Assembly (NCBI GenBank): GCA_029865885.1
Contig: JARXAK010000030.1
Span: 1-34,257, forward strand
DNA length: 34,257 bases
Origin: Rhizobium sp.
GTDB lineage: Bacteria > Pseudomonadota > Alphaproteobacteria > Rhizobiales > Rhizobiaceae
Direction of reading: 5' to 3'
Positions 18,438 through 26,777 of this stretch are shown here, one piece after another. The notes under the pieces are model-generated. The model worked only from the letters and a program-made list of their open reading frames with translations. It was not told the origin of the DNA and ran no database searches. The translations under genes were made by a program, and so were the position numbers. Each line of letters opens with the position of its first letter. Position 1 is the first letter of the stretch.

Positions 18438-18865
18438 ATTTAAGCCGCGTCTCGACCCAGTTTGCTCTCCTCGCCGTGCTCAGCCTGAGCGCCGCCCCCC
18501 TCCACGCCCAGACGGTCTCCACTTCGCTCGCCGGCAACTACCTGCCGAGCGTGCTCGCCACGTCCCCGGCCCATCGCGACAGCCTGATGGAGATGATCAA
18601 GGGAAAGCCGGGCCTGCCCTTCTGGGTCCGTGCTCTGGTGCGGCAGCCGCGTTATGTCGCACTCGCGTCCGAGGAGGTCACGGTCAAGGACAAGCGCATG
18701 CAGCTGTTTCGCGCCTGCGAGCCGCGCACCTGCGAAACGAGCTGGATCCGTGTGCTCTATTCCGAAGACGGCAAGCGGGCGCTGCTTTATGTCTCAGACG
18801 CCAAGCTCGGCATCAAGATCTTCGGCGACCCTACCCCGGAAGAGCTTTCGTTTCTCGCCCGCTGA
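18434..18865 (+). CDS. Ivy-like (inhibitor of vertebrate lysozyme) periplasmic protein
   Basis: Signal peptide ...APLHAQ; GLPFWVRALVRQPRYVAL...LFRACEPRTCETSWIRVLYSEDGKRALLYV...IFGDPTPEELSFL resembles the Ivy family (CxPxxC loop, G[DN]P..E C-terminal pattern). GTG start overlaps the previous stop. Confidence 0.62.
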   Translation: MNLSRVSTQFALLAVLSLSAAPLHAQTVSTSLAGNYLPSVLATSPAHRDSLMEMIKGKPGLPFWVRALVRQPRYVALASEEVTVKDKRMQLFRACEPRTCETSWIRVLYSEDGKRALLYVSDAKLGIKIFGDPTPEELSFLAR

Positions 18866-18868
18866 CAC

Positions 18869-20068
18869 TCACGCCGTCGCCGTCTCCCGCCGGGCCGGCC
18901 CGACCGGCAGCGCGCCGCTGGCGAGGATGGAACCGAGCACCAGCGGCAGGCAGACGAGATAGGCATTACGGATGCCGAAGGCTTCGGCAACGAAGCCGAG
19001 CAGCGGCGGTCCGAGGAAAAAGACGACGAAGGCCATCTGGGCGATTGCCGCGACATTGATGACGGCAGGCCTATCGGTGCGCTGGGCCGCGGCCGATACG
19101 GCCATTGGATAGACCGCGCTGCAGCCGGCGCCCATCAGCGCGAAACCGAGCAGAGCGACATAGGGATGCGGCGCAAGCCAGACCATCGCGATCCCCAGTG
19201 CCGCGACCGACAGCAGCACCCGGCCCACGAGCCGCGCACCGTGGCGATCGACCACCGGATCGACGGTGAGGCGGGCCAGCGCCATGAAGAAGGCAAACAG
19301 CGTCAGCCCCGAACCGGAAATGAAGGGCGAGACGTCGAAGACCTCTTCCATGTAGATCGTCGACCAGTCGATGCCCGCCCCTTCGATCAGGAAGGCCGAG
19401 GTGCCGATGATGCAGAGTGGCAGAAGTGAAAGCGTCGGCAGCGCAAAATGCGGTGCCTTGTCCTCGGCACCGGCGGTGGTGAGAACAGGCGCATTCTTCA
19501 TGCCCGCCAGCGTGATTGCGCCGATGACGAACATCAGCCCGAGCAGCACATGCATATGCACCTGCATTGTCACCCCCGCCTGCCGCACCAGCGAGGCGGT
19601 GACGGCGGTGACGAAGAAGCCGAGGCTCCAGCAGCCATGCGCGCGGTTCATGATGCCGAAACCCGCCTGCGCCTCGATCCGCCCGATCTCGACATTAAGG
19701 CAGATCTCCAGGGCGCCCGCGAGAAGTCCCACGGCAAACAGCGTGGCAAAGACCAAGGGTGCGGATGGCAGGAGCGAGATGAGGGACAAGAGCCCCATCA
19801 CGCCGAGCAGGGCGATGGCAAGCGTGGTGCGCGAGCCGAGCCGGACGATCAGCGGCGAGGACAGCGTCAGCGAAATCAAGGACCCGATCGCCATGCCGAT
19901 CAGCGTCAGCCCAAGCTCCGCCTTGTTGACGGAGAGCTGCACCTGCAGATCCGGCAGCCGCGAGAACAGCGAGCCGGTCGACATGGCAAACAGGAAGAAG
20001 GCGATATAGACGCGGTACTGCGGCTGGAAATGCATCGGGGAGACTCGATTTGTCTGATGATCAGTCAT
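18869..20068 (-). CDS. MFS transporter
   Basis: 12-TM-like hydrophobic profile; SRLPDLQVQLSVNKAELGLTLIGMAIGSLISL...GSRTTLAIALLGVMGL MFS pattern. Confidence 0.88.
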   Translation of the reverse strand: MTDHQTNRVSPMHFQPQYRVYIAFFLFAMSTGSLFSRLPDLQVQLSVNKAELGLTLIGMAIGSLISLTLSSPLIVRLGSRTTLAIALLGVMGLLSLISLLPSAPLVFATLFAVGLLAGALEICLNVEIGRIEAQAGFGIMNRAHGCWSLGFFVTAVTASLVRQAGVTMQVHMHVLLGLMFVIGAITLAGMKNAPVLTTAGAEDKAPHFALPTLSLLPLCIIGTSAFLIEGAGIDWSTIYMEEVFDVSPFISGSGLTLFAFFMALARLTVDPVVDRHGARLVGRVLLSVAALGIAMVWLAPHPYVALLGFALMGAGCSAVYPMAVSAAAQRTDRPAVINVAAIAQMAFVVFFLGPPLLGFVAEAFGIRNAYLVCLPLVLGSILASGALPVGPARRETATA

Positions 20069-20207
20069 GTGCGTGCCAGCACTGGACGCGGAAGTCCAGC
20101 CGTCGAGCGGGACGATCGGTTCGCCCCCGGAAAAGGCCTTGCGTCTCGACAGGACAGCTCACGAGCTAGGTCAGGTTCTGGTTGGTGCTCGCCGGCCCAC
20201 ACCCGCC

Positions 20208-20331
20208 GTCATCCTCGGGCTTGTCCCGAGGATCTGCCAAGGCTTGCCATGGATTGGAGGCTTAAGGAGCGGACTGAAAGGTCGAGCCAATAGCAGCGGC
20301 AGTAGATCCTCGGGACAAGCCCGAGGATGAC
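20208..20331. repeat. Palindromic intergenic element with 28-bp perfect inverted repeats
   Basis: gtcatcctcgggcttgtcccgaggatct (20208-20235) is the exact reverse complement of 20304-20331; each arm is itself a hairpin (cctcgggc-ttgt-cccgagg type). Confidence 0.92.
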
Positions 20332-20420
20332 GAAGGAGGGGGCCTCGCGAAACGAAAAATGCCGGAAGCGAAGCTCCCGGCACCATCAGACCTATTGGCT
20401 ACTGCCTATTCGCTACCCGC

Positions 20421-21740
20421 TCACCCAGCCGAATTGATCTGCCGCGCAACCATGTCATGGTTCAGCCACAGCACCGGCGCCGACGGATTGGCCACTTCGC
20501 CGAAGATCAGCGCGCCGGTTGCTTCGACCACGAGCACGCTCAGGTAATCGGAGATCAGCGCCTTGGCGTCCTTGTGCATCTGGGCGATTTCGGCCGAGGT
20601 GCCGATGGTGATGTCGGACTGGCCCTGGCTGTTGGGCATCGGCCAGTTGTTGAAGTCGTAGAACGGCTTCATCACCTCGCTCACCTGGAAATCGGCGATC
20701 TTCGTGAGCACGTTGTCAACAGTCGCCCCCTCGACCAGAAGCGCCTCGCAATCGGCCCAGATCTTCTCAGCCCGCGCGCCGCCGTTTTCCTTCTTCAGCG
20801 CCTTCAGAAGCGGCAGAAGCGGCAGCTCGATGCCGGCAAAGACGTCGGACGAATTGGTGCGGATCTCGGGGCAGTTGAAGACAGCGGCCTTGATGCCGGA
20901 GGCATAGGCCTCCTCGGCAATCGCCTCGAGCTTCATCTTGGCATAGCCCTGGGTGTAATTCGTATAGGTCTGCCAGCGGTATTCGTCGCCGATCAGGATG
21001 CCCGTGCCGTGATAGCCATAGGCCGAGTAACGCACCTGGCCGCCGCTCTTTTCGATGCGGGCGCGGATGGCGGCGCTGCCTTCGATCAGGTGACGGAAGG
21101 TGTTGGCCGAGACTTCATCGAAGTTCTGCAGGATCAGCTTGCCGAGATCGCTGTCGAGCAGCACCTGCGAGGACATGTGACGCGCGCCACGGCCCTTGTA
21201 GATGCGGTTGGCGAGTACCAGGAAGACCTTGGCCTTCGGAATGCCACCGGCCATGGTATGGGCGAAGTGCACGTTCTTCCCGTCGGCAATCATGCCGTCG
21301 AGCTCGGCCATGATCTTGGCAACGGCATCCTGGAAGCGGGAAACGCCAACCTGGCGGCACTTTTCGATATGCGCCCAGTCGAGCTTTTCCGTTTCCCAGT
21401 TTTCCAGCGTCAGCGAGGACAGAAGGTCCGTCGGCGTCTTCTCGCCTTCGGGCGCATCGAGATCGAAGCCGGCCATGGCGGGAATGTTGATGATCCGGCC
21501 ACCGAGATTGGCCTCGGCCTGGGCGAGTTCTTCATCGCTCAGCGGGCGCAGCTTGTTGTTGTCGTCGCGGCGGCCAACGGTGATCCCGATGATCTCCATG
21601 CCGGCCTTCTTGGCCTGGTCGAGCAGGCCCGTGACATAGCCGCGCCCGAACAATTCGCCGAATAGAACGAAGACGTCGCCCTTGCGGTAGAGGCTGTTCT
21701 GCGGGATCTCAGTCAGGGAAACCGGGCTGGTCAGGGTCAT
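20421..21740 (-). CDS. Conserved protein, possibly enoyl-ACP reductase FabMG-family
   Basis: Long ORF with conserved-looking sequence (YRKGDVFVLFGELFGRGYVTGLLDQAKKAGMEIIGITVGRRDDNNKLRPL...VHFAHTMAGGIPKAKVFLVLANRIYKGRGARHMSS); family name from recollection only. Confidence 0.6.
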   Translation of the reverse strand: MTLTSPVSLTEIPQNSLYRKGDVFVLFGELFGRGYVTGLLDQAKKAGMEIIGITVGRRDDNNKLRPLSDEELAQAEANLGGRIINIPAMAGFDLDAPEGEKTPTDLLSSLTLENWETEKLDWAHIEKCRQVGVSRFQDAVAKIMAELDGMIADGKNVHFAHTMAGGIPKAKVFLVLANRIYKGRGARHMSSQVLLDSDLGKLILQNFDEVSANTFRHLIEGSAAIRARIEKSGGQVRYSAYGYHGTGILIGDEYRWQTYTNYTQGYAKMKLEAIAEEAYASGIKAAVFNCPEIRTNSSDVFAGIELPLLPLLKALKKENGGARAEKIWADCEALLVEGATVDNVLTKIADFQVSEVMKPFYDFNNWPMPNSQGQSDITIGTSAEIAQMHKDAKALISDYLSVLVVEATGALIFGEVANPSAPVLWLNHDMVARQINSAG

Positions 21741-21890
21741 TTTTGATTCCGGATTACAATTTACTAGAATGCCCACTAGCAAGGACTGACGCGGAGTGCA
21801 TCATCCTCAAGTCGTTTCTCCGGTCATTTTACGTGACTGTTCATTGCATTGCGTGATGACATGTAACAATCGGGCCGGTGGTCGCGGCGC

Positions 21891-22895
21891 TCAGGCCACC
21901 ACCACGCGCACCCGGTTGCCCCAGGGATCGCGCGCCTCAAAGCCGCCCTCGATGCCCTCTGCCGCAAAGCCCCGGGCTTCCAGTTCGACCCGCCTTGCCT
22001 CAAGGATTGCGGTGTCCTTGGTCTTCAGGGAGAACCAGTCGAGCCCGGTCATTCTCTCCTGCCGTGGCCCGGCATCCTGGCTTTCCCAGATATTGGCGCC
22101 GATATGATGGTGATACCGCCCGGAGGAAAGGAAGGTCGCGCCCCGCTGGTCGTCGCCGGCCACCACGTCGAGCCCCAGCCCCGCCACATAGAAGTCGCGC
22201 GCTCGGGCGAGATTGCCGACCTTCAGATGAATATGTCCGATTCTCAGGCTATCCGGCGCGCCGGTATAGCTGTCGCGATCGGTCGGGGTCTGTGTCTTCT
22301 GGAAGATATCCTGGATATCGAGTTCCTTGGTGCCCATCGCCACCCGGTCGCCGGCCCAGAGCCAGCGCTCCTGCGGTCGGTCGCTATAGACCTCGACGCC
22401 ATTGCCTTCGGGATCAGTCAGGTAGACGGCCTCCGACACCGAATGATCGGCAAAGCCCGTCAGCGGAAACTGCCGGCGCGCCACATGCACCAGCCAGCGG
22501 GCAAGGTTGGCACGATCCGGCATCAGGAAGGCCGTGTGATAGAGCCCCGCCTGGCCGCTTGCCTCATACTCCGCCTCCGGTCGGGCAAGCAGCGTCAAAA
22601 GCGGCGCGCCGCCTGCGCCGAGTGTCACCCGGTCTGCTGCCTCGCTGATCACCGAAAGCCCCAGCATCTCGCTGTAATACTGCTTCAGAAGCGCGATATC
22701 CTTGGCCCTGAGCGCCACTTCGCCGACATGCACGGGCCGCGTCAGGGCATAGGGCAGGGCGGTCTGATCCGCTGCCGCCGGCAGCACGGTCTGGACCTCG
22801 ATCCCCTCGGCCTTCAGGGCGCCGGCCATGGCGCCGGACAGCGTTGCCGTGCCGGCCAGCCTCAGCAGTTGTCGTCTTGTCCAGTTGATCGACAT
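21891..22895 (-). CDS. VOC-family (glyoxalase/extradiol dioxygenase-like) protein with RR-containing signal region
   Basis: Two repeats of VOC fold (VGEVALRAKDIALLKQYYSEMLGLSVI...; IGHIHLKVGNLARARDFYVAGLGLDVV), N-terminal WTRRQLLRLAGTATLSGAMAGAL. Confidence 0.85.
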   Translation of the reverse strand: MSINWTRRQLLRLAGTATLSGAMAGALKAEGIEVQTVLPAAADQTALPYALTRPVHVGEVALRAKDIALLKQYYSEMLGLSVISEAADRVTLGAGGAPLLTLLARPEAEYEASGQAGLYHTAFLMPDRANLARWLVHVARRQFPLTGFADHSVSEAVYLTDPEGNGVEVYSDRPQERWLWAGDRVAMGTKELDIQDIFQKTQTPTDRDSYTGAPDSLRIGHIHLKVGNLARARDFYVAGLGLDVVAGDDQRGATFLSSGRYHHHIGANIWESQDAGPRQERMTGLDWFSLKTKDTAILEARRVELEARGFAAEGIEGGFEARDPWGNRVRVVVA

Positions 22896-23115
22896 GAAAA
22901 TCCCCGTCCTGTCATCTTGTGCGTGAGGCATACAATGCTGTTTGAAGCTCTACCTCTCACGTCTGTCCACGACATCTCACATCGCCGTGAGCATATTCAT
23001 GTCGCTCTGCCGCAATTATGATGCATTGCAGCATAAACTTGTCAGGTGAACGTTTCCAATCCGTCACATTTACTGTAAACGGTGGAAAAACAAGCCTGTT
23101 CGGGTGGAGAGGGCA

Positions 23116-25782
23116 ATGCGCAAATGGGTTTACACCTTCGGCGGAGGAGCGGCCGAGGGGAGTAGGGCCGAAATCGATCAACTGGGTGGCAAGGGTGCCA
23201 ATCTCGCCGAAATGGCGAGCCTCGGCCTGCCTGTGCCGCCCGGCCTCACGATCGTGTCAGATGCCTGCGGCCTCTACTACAAGAACGGCAAGACGCTGTC
23301 GGACGAGCTGAAGGCCCAGGTTCTCCAGGGCGTTGCCGGCATCGAGGCCGCAACCGGCCGTGCCTTTGGCGATATCAGCCACCCGCTGCTGCTCTCTGTC
23401 CGCTCCGGCGCCCGCACCTCCATGCCCGGCATGATGGACACCGTCCTCAATCTTGGCCTCAACGACCACACGGTCGAGGCACTCGGCCACCACTCCGGCG
23501 ACGCCCGCTTCGCCTGGGACAGCTATCGCCGCTTCATCCAGATGAATGGCGATGTCGTCATGGGCCTCGACCACGAGGTCTTCGAGGAAATCCTGGAAGA
23601 CGAAAAGGGCCGCCTCGGCCACGAGCTCGATACGGATCTCTCCGCCGTCGAATGGCAGCATGTCGTCAAGCTCTACAAGGAGCTGCTGGAGCAGGAACTG
23701 GGAGAGCCTTTCCCGCAGGATCCGCATGTCCAGCTCTGGGGCGCAATCGGCGCCGTCTTTTCCAGCTGGATGAACCCGCGCGCCCAGACCTATCGTTTGC
23801 TGCATTCGATCCCCGGAGACTGGGGCACCGCCGTCACCGTGCAGACCATGGTCTTCGGCAATCTCGGCTCGACCTCTGCGACCGGCGTCGCCTTCACCCG
23901 CAATCCCTCGACGGGCGCCAAGGAGCTCTACGGCGAATTCCTGGTCAATGCGCAGGGCGAGGACGTGGTTGCCGGCATCCGCACGCCGCAATCGATCACC
24001 GAGGCCGCCCGCATCGACAGTGGTTCCGACAAGCCCTCGCTCGAAAAGCTGATGCCGGAGGCCTTTGCCGAATTCTCAGCCATCTGCGACCGGCTGGAAG
24101 CGCATTACCGCGACATGCAGGACCTCGAATTCACCATCGAGCGCGGCAAGCTCTGGATGCTGCAGGCCCGCTCGGGAAAACGCACCACCAAGGCCGCGAT
24201 GAAGATCGCCGTCGACATGGTGTCGGAAGGCCTGATCACCAGGGAAGAGGCGGTGCTGCGCATCGAGCCCTCGTCGCTCGACCAGTTGCTTCACCCGACC
24301 ATCGACCCGCGCGTCGCCCGGCACGTGATCGGCTCCGGCCTTCCCGCCTCGCCGGGGGCGGCGACCGGTGCCATCGTCTTTACCGCCGAAGAGGCGGTGG
24401 AGGCTGAAAGCGAGGGCCGCAAGGTCATTCTCGTGCGCGTCGAGACCAGCCCCGAAGACATTCATGGCATGCATGCCGCCCAGGGCATCCTGACGACACG
24501 CGGCGGCATGACCAGCCATGCGGCGGTCGTCGCCCGTGGCATGGGCATCCCCTGCGTTTCCGGTGCCGGCACCATGCGCGTCGACCTGCGCAACGAAAAG
24601 CTGATCGGCATGGGTGTGACGCTGACCAAGGGCGACATCGTCACCATCGACGGCTCCTCCGGCCAGGTGCTGAAGGGCGAGGTGCCCATGCTGCAGCCGG
24701 AACTCTCGGGCGATTTCGCCCAGCTGATGGAATGGGCAGATAGCACCCGCCGCATGACGGTGCGCACCAATGCCGACACGCCCGGCGACGCCCGCGCCGC
24801 CCGCTCCTTCGGGGCAGAGGGCATCGGCCTTTGCCGCACCGAACACATGTTCTTCGAAGGCGAGCGCATCCATGTGATGCGCGAAATGATCCTCGCCGAA
24901 GACGAGACCGGCCGCCGCGCGGCGCTGGACAAGCTGCTCCCCATGCAGCGCTCTGATTTCACCGAGCTCTTCACCATCATGCATGGCTTACCGGTGACGA
25001 TCCGCATGCTCGACCCGCCGCTGCATGAATTCCTGCCCAAGTCCGATGAGGAAATCGAGGAAGTGGCCAATGCCATGGGCCTCGAGCCCGGCTTCATGCG
25101 CCGCCGCATTGACGCGCTGCACGAGTTCAACCCGATGCTCGGTCATCGCGGCTGCCGTCTCGCCATCTCCTATCCCGAAATCGCCGAAATGCAGGCCCGC
25201 GCCATTTTCGAGGCCGCCGTTGCCGCCGCCCGCGAAACCGGCGCCCCGGTCGTGCCGGAAATCATGGTCCCCTTGGTCGGTCTGCGCTCAGAGCTCGATT
25301 ACGTGAAGGCCGTCATCGACCGCGTCGCAACCGAAGTCATGGGCGAAGCTGAACTCGAGATCTCCTATCTCGTCGGCACGATGATCGAGCTGCCCCGCGC
25401 CGCGATCCGCGCCCATATCATCGCGGAGGCCGCCGAATTCTTCTCCTTCGGCACCAACGACCTGACCCAGACCACCTTCGGCATGTCCCGCGACGACGCC
25501 GCCCGCTTCATCCCGACCTACCAGAAGAAGGGCATCATCGTGCAGGACCCCTTCGTCTCCCTGGATTTCGACGGCGTCGGCGAACTCATCCGCATCGCCG
25601 CCGAACGCGGCCGCAAAACCCGCCCCGACATGAAACTCGGCATCTGCGGCGAACACGGCGGCGACCCGACCTCGATCCACTTCTGCGAGGATGTCGGGTT
25701 GGACTATGTATCCTGCTCGCCGTTTCGTGTGCCGATAGCGAGACTGACGGCGGCCCAGGCGGCGATCAAGGCGCGGGGGTAG
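23116..25782 (+). CDS. ppdK: Pyruvate, phosphate dikinase
   Basis: MRKWVYTFGGG...GGKGANLAEMASLGLPVPPGLTI; TTRGGMTSHAAVVARGMGIPCVSG (phospho-His); [48 protein letters not shown]-terminus. Confidence 0.97.
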   Translation: MRKWVYTFGGGAAEGSRAEIDQLGGKGANLAEMASLGLPVPPGLTIVSDACGLYYKNGKTLSDELKAQVLQGVAGIEAATGRAFGDISHPLLLSVRSGARTSMPGMMDTVLNLGLNDHTVEALGHHSGDARFAWDSYRRFIQMNGDVVMGLDHEVFEEILEDEKGRLGHELDTDLSAVEWQHVVKLYKELLEQELGEPFPQDPHVQLWGAIGAVFSSWMNPRAQTYRLLHSIPGDWGTAVTVQTMVFGNLGSTSATGVAFTRNPSTGAKELYGEFLVNAQGEDVVAGIRTPQSITEAARIDSGSDKPSLEKLMPEAFAEFSAICDRLEAHYRDMQDLEFTIERGKLWMLQARSGKRTTKAAMKIAVDMVSEGLITREEAVLRIEPSSLDQLLHPTIDPRVARHVIGSGLPASPGAATGAIVFTAEEAVEAESEGRKVILVRVETSPEDIHGMHAAQGILTTRGGMTSHAAVVARGMGIPCVSGAGTMRVDLRNEKLIGMGVTLTKGDIVTIDGSSGQVLKGEVPMLQPELSGDFAQLMEWADSTRRMTVRTNADTPGDARAARSFGAEGIGLCRTEHMFFEGERIHVMREMILAEDETGRRAALDKLLPMQRSDFTELFTIMHGLPVTIRMLDPPLHEFLPKSDEEIEEVANAMGLEPGFMRRRIDALHEFNPMLGHRGCRLAISYPEIAEMQARAIFEAAVAAARETGAPVVPEIMVPLVGLRSELDYVKAVIDRVATEVMGEAELEISYLVGTMIELPRAAIRAHIIAEAAEFFSFGTNDLTQTTFGMSRDDAARFIPTYQKKGIIVQDPFVSLDFDGVGELIRIAAERGRKTRPDMKLGICGEHGGDPTSIHFCEDVGLDYVSCSPFRVPIARLTAAQAAIKARG
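25612..25782 (+). repeat. ppdK 3'-end direct repeat, copy 1 (inside functional ppdK)
   Basis: About 171 bp alignable without gaps to 26402-26572, about 19 mismatches by eye. Confidence 0.93.
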
Positions 25783-25822
25783 TTTCGCAGGGCTTGTGCA
25801 TTTGTAGTTTTTGGACGACAAT

Positions 25823-26128
25823 ATGTTCGAGTTGAAGCAGACCGAGACTTTTCGAAAGTGGCGCCTTGGTCTGAAGGACCGGCGAGCCGCGGCTTTGATC
25901 GCTGCGCGCCTTGACCGCCTCGGCTTCGGCCATGTTGGAGATGCGGCATCCGTCGGGGAAGGCGTGCAGGAACTGCGCCTGCATTACGGCCCTGGCTACC
26001 GCATCTATTTTATGCAGCGCGGTGGCACGATCATTGTTCTGCTCTGTGGCGGAGACAAAGGCAGCCAGGTCAGAGACATCGAGACCGCAAAACGCATGGC
26101 ACGGATCTGGAGAGAGACGGATGACTGA
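25823..26128 (+). CDS. RelE/HigB-like toxin (addiction module killer protein, HI1419-type)
   Basis: MFELKQTETFRKWRLGLKDRRAAALIAARLDRLGFGHVGDAASVGEGVQELRLHYGPGYRIYFMQRGGTIIVLLCGGDKGSQVRDIETAKRMA matches the phage-derived Gp49-like/HigB pattern. Confidence 0.9.
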   Translation: MFELKQTETFRKWRLGLKDRRAAALIAARLDRLGFGHVGDAASVGEGVQELRLHYGPGYRIYFMQRGGTIIVLLCGGDKGSQVRDIETAKRMARIWRETDD

Positions 26129-26423
26129 AATTCTGACCGACTACGATCCGGCGGAAGACCTCGATACTCCGGAAGCGATTTCCGTTTTCGTCAATGAGGC
26201 CCTGAAGACCGACGATGCCGCCTATATCGCCCACGCACTCGGCGTCGTCGCCCGCGCGAAAGGCATGGCCGGCATTGCGCGGGAAGCGGGGCTTTCGCGG
26301 GAGCAGCTCTATCGCACGCTCTCCAGCGAGGGCAATCCGACGCTGAAGACCACGCTTGCGGTGATGAAGGCGCTGGGGATTTCGCTGACGGCGGATGTGT
26401 CCGCAACACCCGCCCTGACATGA
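26121..26423 (+). CDS. HigA-like antitoxin (addiction module antidote protein, HI1420-type)
   Basis: ATG overlaps toxin stop; [55 protein letters not shown]. Confidence 0.9.
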   Translation: MTEILTDYDPAEDLDTPEAISVFVNEALKTDDAAYIAHALGVVARAKGMAGIAREAGLSREQLYRTLSSEGNPTLKTTLAVMKALGISLTADVSATPALT

Positions 26424-26572
26424 AACTCGGTATCTGCGGCGAACACGGCGGCGACACCACCTCGATCCACTTCTGCGAGGATGTCGGGCTGGATTATGTC
26501 TCCTGCTCGCTGTTCCGTGTGCCGATTGCAAGGCTGTCGGCGGCCCAGGCGGCGATCAAGGCGAAGGCGTGA
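26402..26572 (+). pseudogene. ppdK 3'-end remnant, copy 2
   Basis: Encodes [56 protein letters not shown] in the ppdK reading frame; no upstream ppdK sequence. Confidence 0.92.
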
Positions 26573-26671
26573 GGGGGGCATATCACAAGCCCGGCTAATT
26601 CCAGATGATAATCTTTTACGAAAGGTCATGCGCGCGCTGCGGTGTCGATGACGTCAGTGAATAATTGAATT

Positions 26672-26725
26672 GATTAACGTCCCGGCAGCTGCGTACGGTG
26701 CAACCCGCCACGATTAACGTCTCGG
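26672..26725 (+). repeat. Two 14-bp near-identical direct repeats upstream of the HEPN gene
   Basis: gattaacgtcccgg (26672-26685) and gattaacgtctcgg (26712-26725), 40 bp periodicity. Confidence 0.6.
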
Positions 26726-26777
26726 TGACCTCGCTTCTGAAACCATCCAATAGCTTAGAACAAGTGACCACGCGTCA

